Shown: in pieces, positions 58,536-64,000 of the stretch
Layout: every line of letters begins with the position of its first letter
Numbering within the stretch: position 1 is the first letter of the stretch
Assembly: GCA_015183035.1 (NCBI GenBank)
Contig: JACZZP010000009.1
Location: 434,001-498,000 of the forward strand
Reading direction: 5' to 3'
From: Meloidogyne chitwoodi
Lineage: Eukaryota > Nematoda > Chromadorea > Rhabditida > Meloidogynidae
Length of the DNA stretch: 64,000 nt
Notes under the pieces: model-generated
What the model was told of the DNA's origin: nothing
Databases searched by the model: none
The model's input: only the letters and a program-made list of their open reading frames with translations
Made by a program: the position numbers and the translations under genes

Positions 58536-58697
58536 CGTCCAGTTTGACGCGAGTGTTAAGGTGGGAGGGAATTAATTTATTTTTTCTTTATTTTTAATTT
58601 ATGCTTATTTTCTTCTTTATTTTATTTTTTAATTTTTAAATTTATTAAATTAAAGCAGTTATCGTTTTGGACGTCAACACTCGCGTCAAAATGGACG
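58536..58697. mobile_element. 162-bp MITE with 22-bp inverted ends
   Basis: Left CGTCCAGTTTGACGCGAGTG, right CACTCGCGTCAAAATGGACG; one mismatch. The end motif recurs alone at 1263-1274. Confidence 0.78.
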
Positions 58698-59221
58698 TGA
58701 AGGGAGTGGTATATTTATTAAACAATTAATATTTAATTTATTGTATCAACAACCAATTTTTCTTTTTTCTATTAAATACATTTCCGTCTCTCAAAATAAT
58801 TTTTTTATCTATTTTTATCTTCTTCTACTATGCGCAACTTTAAACGACGAGAGAACGATTTTCATGTGAAAGAAAAAAAAATGACGAATTTTTTTTTTTG
58901 CGCAACCTTTCATTTCCCATTATATTCTTACTAATATTATTACATTTATTTTACTTTGACTGGCTAAAATTTTTAATTTAATCTTTGCTTTTTTTAATTA
59001 AACTCTTTTAGCTCTTCACTTTTCATTTAAAATAAAGAACATTTATTTACTTTTTAATCCGCTTTAATTTCTTTATCTTCATTTTTTTTTACTTTTCCTG
59101 CGTTTTATCCAGTCTTTTCTAAGAAAAAATATTGCGTCTCCATGCCAGCCAGTCCTTCTCTATTTTATTTATTTTTTCTTAAAGACTATTTAAATTAAGG
59201 TACTTTTCACTTTTACGCACA

Positions 59222-59340
59222 AATGTCCGCAAGTTTTGTCCGCAAAATAATTGACAGAAGAGAAGACGTGAAAAGAAGAGAGGCTTTTAAAATAATTAAT
59301 AAATATAAAAAAGTTGCGGACAAAACTTGCGGACATTTGT
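59222..59340. repeat. Family B foldback, complete
   Basis: TGTCCGCAAGTTTTGTCCGC ... GCGGACAAAACTTGCGGACA, perfect 20-bp arms, with further pairing outside (CTTTTACGCACAAA / TTTGTGTGTAAAAG). Located 130 bp upstream of the ULK-like gene's start. Confidence 0.9.
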
Positions 59341-59473
59341 GTGTAAAAGTGAAAAGTATACCGAAATTAATAATTTTATTTTTAATTTTTTTAAATTAAA
59401 TTTTTCAGCTGCCCAATTTTAAATAATTTGAAATGGCATATCACCTTTAGAAGCAAATAAAATTAAAAAAGAA

Positions 59474-61450
59474 ATGCTCGTCGATGGCCTTCTCTGTGAC
59501 AGGCGTCATTCTGAAACTAATGTGTCAATTAAACCAAAACGTTCAATGCCACTTTCCCGTTGTGCGATAGCAAATAATAATAATATCAACTATGGAAGTG
59601 TTGGAACAAATCATATTCCATTTTATTCTTCACCGTCTTCATCAATTATACTCAAATCGCGCAAAACAGAATCATTAAAAACAACAACAGTAAAGGGTGA
59701 AATGACAGAAGAGGAAAATACAGAAGAAAAGATTGAGCATTCGGGCAAATGTATAAATATTAGTAATGGAAAATATGAGGTTTTTTTGACTTTAATGATT
59801 TTTTTACTTTTAAATTTGTTTCAGTTTTGGGATACACCTTCTGCTTTAGTCGGTCGTGGCAGTTATGGGGTTAAATTTATAATTAAATATTTAAAATTTT
59901 TTTTATTTGAAGATTGTCTTTCGAGGAACGTGCACATCTCGGCGTCAACAACAAGTCGCTGTCAAACGAATGTGGCGTATGAACGTTCGCCCTGATGAAT
60001 TGGAGGCAATGAAATGTGTTCGTAACGAAAATTTGGTTTTGCTTTTGGACGTTTGTGATGACGTTAATGACTCAATCAGCTATTTGGTAATGGAATTGTG
60101 TGATACTGACTTGGATAGACATTTGAAAGAAACATCTTTTGGTTATTTGGAAAGAACTGAGGATATTCGGTTTGTGAAGATTAAAACAATATTACATCTC
60201 TACGACAAAAAATGCAATTTGTCATTGAGGGATAAAGTTGACATTTCGCCAATTGAACAGATCGTCAGTCAGCAGAAAAAAATACTTTCTTCGTTTCAGA
60301 GGATGTAGGGCATGAATTTCAGCCTTACTTTTTTGCTCAAAGAAATAATCGTTACTGACGATTTGTCAACTGGCAAAATGTCAATTTTATCTCTTTTTAA
60401 CAAATTGTATTTTTTGTCAACGTAAAATGTTTCAGAGTCATTTTCTAGTTTTAAATATTTTATTTTTGTACAATTTTTAAATTTAAAAATAGCTAAACTA
60501 GTCATTTATTTAAACTAAAATAAATTTTTAAAGTGTGGTGGTAGAAAGCGTTGCACGTGGCTATTTTTCCCTTTTTGAAAAACATATCGTTCATCGTGAC
60601 ATAAAGCCTCAAAATATTTTGCTTCTTTACAAATTGCCAGATAAAAATGAACGTCGAATTTGTAATGCAAAAATTACAGGTAAAATTTAAGGTTAAAAAC
60701 ATAAAATATTTTGAAACTTTTTTTAAGATTTTGGTGTATCTAGAGTACTTGCCGATGAGAATATGGGACTTTGTAATGTTGCTGGAACTCTTCTTTTTAT
60801 GGCACCGGAGGTTAATTAATTGCAATGTTTTACTTTTTAATTGACCGTTTTTAAATTTGACCATTTTACAAATTACTTTAATTTTATTTAAATAAAATTA
60901 TATTTTTCAGGTCGGTGCAAATTTAGTTGCTTTCAGTGAATACGACCATCGAGCTGACATGTGGAGGTTTTTTATTTTAATATTTTTTAAATTAATTCTA
61001 TTTTTAGCATTGGCTGTCTATTCTTTCAATGTTCGAGTGGTTCTACTCCCTTCGATGAAGCCTCGCTTTGTCGTTTATTTTTGCATTGTGCTTGTGGCAA
61101 TTTTGATGGATACGAAGTTATTTTTATTTTATTAAAACTTTAATTTTTATATTAAATCATTTAATAATAGTAATTTTCCGTTTGTTGACAGGTGTCCGCA
61201 AGTTTTATCCGCAACTTTATTTTTGAGTAATTTTTCAAAATAATTAAAAAAAAAAATGCGGATAAAATTTGCGGACTTTTACTGGCTAAAAGGTGCGATT
61301 TTTTAATATTTGTAAAATGTTTAGGTACCCGATTTACCACCAAAAACTGATCCATCCTTTCGTTTATTGATCTGTTCATTGCTTCAAATTGAAAGTTCCA
61401 AAAGGCCAACTCCTCGTCAATTATTGGATGCAGCTGAATCTCTACAGTGA
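59474..61450 (+). CDS. Divergent Ser/Thr kinase, ULK/UNC-51-like (tentative)
   Basis: Exons: 59474-59779, 59825-59869, 59913-60169, 60534-60679, 60728-60810, 60911-60966, 61008-61116, 61325-61450; 375 aa in phase. About 100 residues of low-complexity N-terminus precede a kinase domain: LVGRGSYGIVFRG, QVAVKRM, VHRDIKPQNILL followed by an insert (YKLPDKNERRICNA) before KITDFGVSRVL, GTLLFMAPEV, DMWSIGCLFFQCSSGSTPF. HRDxKPQN, the insert before DFG, and WSIG..FQC..G..PF are ULK-like. The long ULK C-terminal tail that binds ATG13 is absent: the protein stops right after the kinase lobe. A 5' UTR acceptor (59407-59408) and a short upstream frame ATGGCATATCACCTTTAG at 59433-59450 precede the start. 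IKK/TBK-type or an orphan class remain possible. Confidence 0.75.
61190..61290. repeat. Family B foldback
   Basis: TGTCCGCAAGTTTTATCCGC ... GCGGATAAAATTTGCGGACT in intron 61117-61324 of the ULK-like kinase. Confidence 0.88.
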
Positions 61451-64000
61451 AAAATAAAACTTTTTGAACAAAATATTAGGTTTATTAAATGCAATTATTG
61501 ACAAAAATAATTTCGGATTAGAATTTTTATTTTTTACATTCCCAGCCATTTTCGCAATTTTTTCTTGTGGATTATATCAAAAATCAATTCATTTCATTTT
61601 TTATTTTTTCACGTCATTTTTCTAATTTTTTGATAAATCAAAGTGTTCATTTTACCAATAAAATTATCAATTTAATAAATTTAAAAACAAATAATTTTTG
61701 AAAAAATGTACATTTGGTCAAATTAAATTTAATCCCGCAAATGCAAAACCGATCTGCAGGATTTTTTTTAACCGATGCGGGAAGGATTTGCGGGACTAAT
61801 CCCCCGCAAATCAAAAAAGTGTGTTTGAAGAAACGGGATCCAACAAAATCCTTCGCGGGATTATTACCAGTGGAATTAAAAAATAGTAGAATTAGTTACG
61901 TCTATTTAGGTATAGCTCAACTAGTCGCGGGAATAAATAGTATGTTAAATAAACAGAATTATAGAGAAAGAGAAAGTTAGAGAATACTTGAGATGCTGCT
62001 TGTGTCTAGTCTATTTATTTAATTTTTACTAAAAGGCTAATTGAGTCTAGTTGACATAATCATCCAATTAAATAACAAAAGATGAGCTATCTTTTTAGTT
62101 TTCTCCTATTTGTTTGTGTTTTTTTAGAATTTTATTTTAAAGAATTTTATATTTCAAAATTAACTACTTAATTACATCTAATTCCAAAAAACCTATTTAT
62201 TTTTTTTAGTTTATTTTTATTTATTCTTCATTAATTTAGTCGGCCATTCTTTAAAGAAAAATAGCCGACAAATGTGCCGACAAGGAGAGAGGTTGTTGTA
62301 GGGTTATTTTAAAAGCCGCATTTTCTCATTTTTAATAGGCGAGCGGACCGATAAAAATAAAAAAGTCAAAGTGTTTTTACTTTTTTCCTTCTCAGATTCT
62401 GTTCATTTTTTCTTTTTAATTCTCCCGCTGTTCACAAAATTCCAAATAAACTAATTTGCCAATTTGTCGGTTAAAATCAAAAAGCATTGAAGAGATATCC
62501 CAAAACAAAAGGAATGTAATTTTAGTTATTTTCAGTATATCCCCTAAAAAGAGAATATATTGACGGTATAATCAAAGGGACAAAAAACATTTTTAAAATA
62601 ATCAACCTTTAAATTCCTTTTCTTTTTTTCTATGTTCAAAAGAAGCTTTTGTAAAAATATTTTATCGCAAATTATGACAAACCGAGAAGCGGAAAGCTTT
62701 AAAGAAAAGAGAGGAATGCGGGGAAGGGAATAAAGAGTCGGCTAAAATCTCTTTCAAAACCCAAAGAGTCGGAATTAAAAAAGGAAGGAAAAGAATCGGG
62801 CGGAATTGATCAAAGTCAAAATCACCGCCTGTGCCCACCCATACCACCACCCGTCCATTAAAACTCCCCCTTTTTATATTTTTTCTCGCTACCACTAACG
62901 AATCGGTCCATTACTTTGCTTTGTTCTTTTGATCTTTGCCGCCGTTTTGCGCTTTGCCTTTTGCCGCCAATCGGCGAGTCCCACTACTCTCCCCCCTTTC
63001 TTTATTTTTCCCAATAATAACAACACATTATTTTTACAATACATTCTCTCTTTTTCTTTTTATTTAAAAAAATAAAATAAAAAATTTAAAATGTCTCATA
63101 TTTAAACCTCACTTTTTTTAACGTTTATATTTAATTTCCTGATAAAATAATGGATAAAAAGGAACCAAATAAAGATCAGCCTTGTTAGTTGAACATCTTA
63201 GCAAGAAAAAATTTATATATATTTATTTAATACAATTTTGTTTTTTTATTGAAGAAAAAAGTATTTTTTTCAATAACAAAAATTGTTTTCTCCTAGCAGG
63301 ACTCGAACCTTACCCACCAAATGACCAAAACAAAACACTCTACCACTACACCATCCATGACTCATGTGCTAAATTTAAAATATTTATACTTATTATTTTA
63401 ATAATATTTATTTTTACTGTTTTCTCGTTCTAAAAAATTCTTTTAATCTATCCATTACTAAATACATATATTTCACTGTTTCTTTGAGGACAACAGTGGC
63501 AATAATCTGCTCTCCCTCCATTTTTCTCTGTAGTTGCCGCCTTTGTCCTCCAACGACCCTTTCCTTTTTTCTACTCTTCCATGTCTTTTTTTATTTTCCT
63601 TTCTTCTTCCGTCTTTCATTTTTCTTTTCATTTTTGCCTTTTTCTTTCTTCCTTTGTTCGATATCACCCGCTCTTTAAAGCCATTCGTAAGCGCTTGCGG
63701 CAGCAGTTGGCAGCATCTCTGTACTAAAATAAAAGAATGGAGTAAAAATGGCAAAACGAGAAAAGAGATTTGGGGAGAGTTATAAAAATCCATCTCGCCA
63801 ACGGCCAAGAAAATGATAAAATATGTTAGATCAGGCACGAATTTTAAACTTTTATTTTTTTTAATTTTTCAAATTTAAATTTAGTAACCCCTCTTTTTCA
63901 CATCCCTTAAAATTTACAGTTTTCTTTTCTATATAATAGTTCCTTTTATTTAAATTTTTCTTTTATTTTTCTTTTTTAATATTTAGATTGTTCACTTACA
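61451..64000. other. Terminal region without an established gene
   Basis: Contains a GCGGGATT/AATCCCGC-rich repeat patch at 61730-61930, AT-rich spacer, and a GC-richer pyrimidine/purine-rich stretch at 62640-63000 that looks like a promoter region. An ATG at 63150 begins a short frame (MDKKEPNKDQP) ending at a possible donor GTTAGT (63184), which could be the first coding exon of a gene running past the window end. A tRNA-like element follows at 63285-63365. Frames at 63473-63838 are low-complexity. Confidence 0.4.
63285..63365 (-). repeat. tRNA-like element
   Basis: Minus strand: A-box TGGTGTAGTGGTAGAGTG, B-box GGTTCGAGTCC. Anticodon and acceptor stems do not pair. Confidence 0.5.

Larger units (their letters stand above)
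56534..59473. other. Long spacer between divergent genes
   Basis: 2.9 kb between the CHK kinase start (-) and the ULK-like kinase start (+), so it carries both promoters. T-rich on the plus strand from 57480 onward. Contains a tRNA-like element, two terminal-inverted-repeat elements and a family B copy, all listed separately. No exon seen. Confidence 0.55.

Noticed and set aside
61714..61980. Plus-strand frame of 88 codons
   Set aside because: Overlaps a GCGGGATT repeat patch and has no conserved content or gene context.
63473..63838. Minus-strand frame of 121 codons and overlapping plus-strand frames
   Set aside because: Lys/Arg/Glu- or Phe/Leu/Ser-rich translation of a purine/pyrimidine tract; no splice sites or family similarity.

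Overview
The window looks like nuclear DNA of a plant-parasitic nematode, most likely a root-knot nematode (Meloidogyne-like). This is inferred from very AT-rich sequence, many short introns (about 45-200 bases, donors mostly GTTTTT or GTATTT, acceptors TTTTAG or TTTCAG), orthologues of well-known Caenorhabditis genes, and dense short foldback elements inside introns. There are no prokaryotic features. Exons were joined by hand using reading phase and protein-family conservation.

Layout. 545-4053 (+) encodes an ACSF2-type acyl-CoA synthetase. 4817-6282 (+) encodes a dimethylargininase-like hydrolase. 6535-11316 (+) is a ZSWIM7/SWS1 gene split around a complete DNA topoisomerase III-alpha gene (7500-10866), which lies on the same strand inside its fourth intron. 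11452-16537 (+) is a coiled-coil protein of unknown role. 18949-23503 (-) is diacylglycerol kinase theta (DGK-1 type). 25205-26172 and 26318-26905 (-) are two small membrane proteins. 27499-33426 (-) holds a DOK7-like PH-PTB adaptor and a long disordered, proline-rich block that is probably its C-terminal part. 35063-38281 (-) is the mitochondrial Rho GTPase Miro. 38762-39181 (-) is a small unknown gene. 39799-43615 (-) is an NDR/SAX-1 kinase with a 1.1-kb minisatellite in one intron. 45115-46987 (+) is PDCD4. 47804-53769 (-) is a MET/RON-like receptor tyrosine kinase (Sema, PSI, IPT-like, TM, kinase). 54651-56533 (-) is a CHK-type small-molecule kinase. 59474-61450 (+) is a divergent ULK-like kinase. 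The last 2.5 kb has no gene I can establish.

Repeats. A foldback MITE family (here 'family A', inner arms ACACCCCATTTATTCGCAAG) has about 20 copies, 17 of them inside introns. A second foldback family ('family B', GTCCGCAA/TTGCGGAC) has about 12. There are about eleven tRNA-derived, SINE-like elements with A- and B-boxes, a hAT-type MITE with a perfect 8-bp target duplication, several other terminal-inverted-repeat elements, a two-copy family with one copy nested in a family A element, a 4 x 168-bp tandem repeat, and two 25-bp minisatellites sharing a GACATTTTGTC core.

Gene cooperation. Most genes are unrelated housekeeping or signalling genes. The clear exception is the nested pair: SWS1/ZSWIM7 (Shu complex) and TOP3A (Top3-Rmi1-RecQ complex) act on the same homologous-recombination intermediates. 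The same-strand nesting, with a splice acceptor 4 nt before the TOP3A start codon, is the most notable arrangement in the window.
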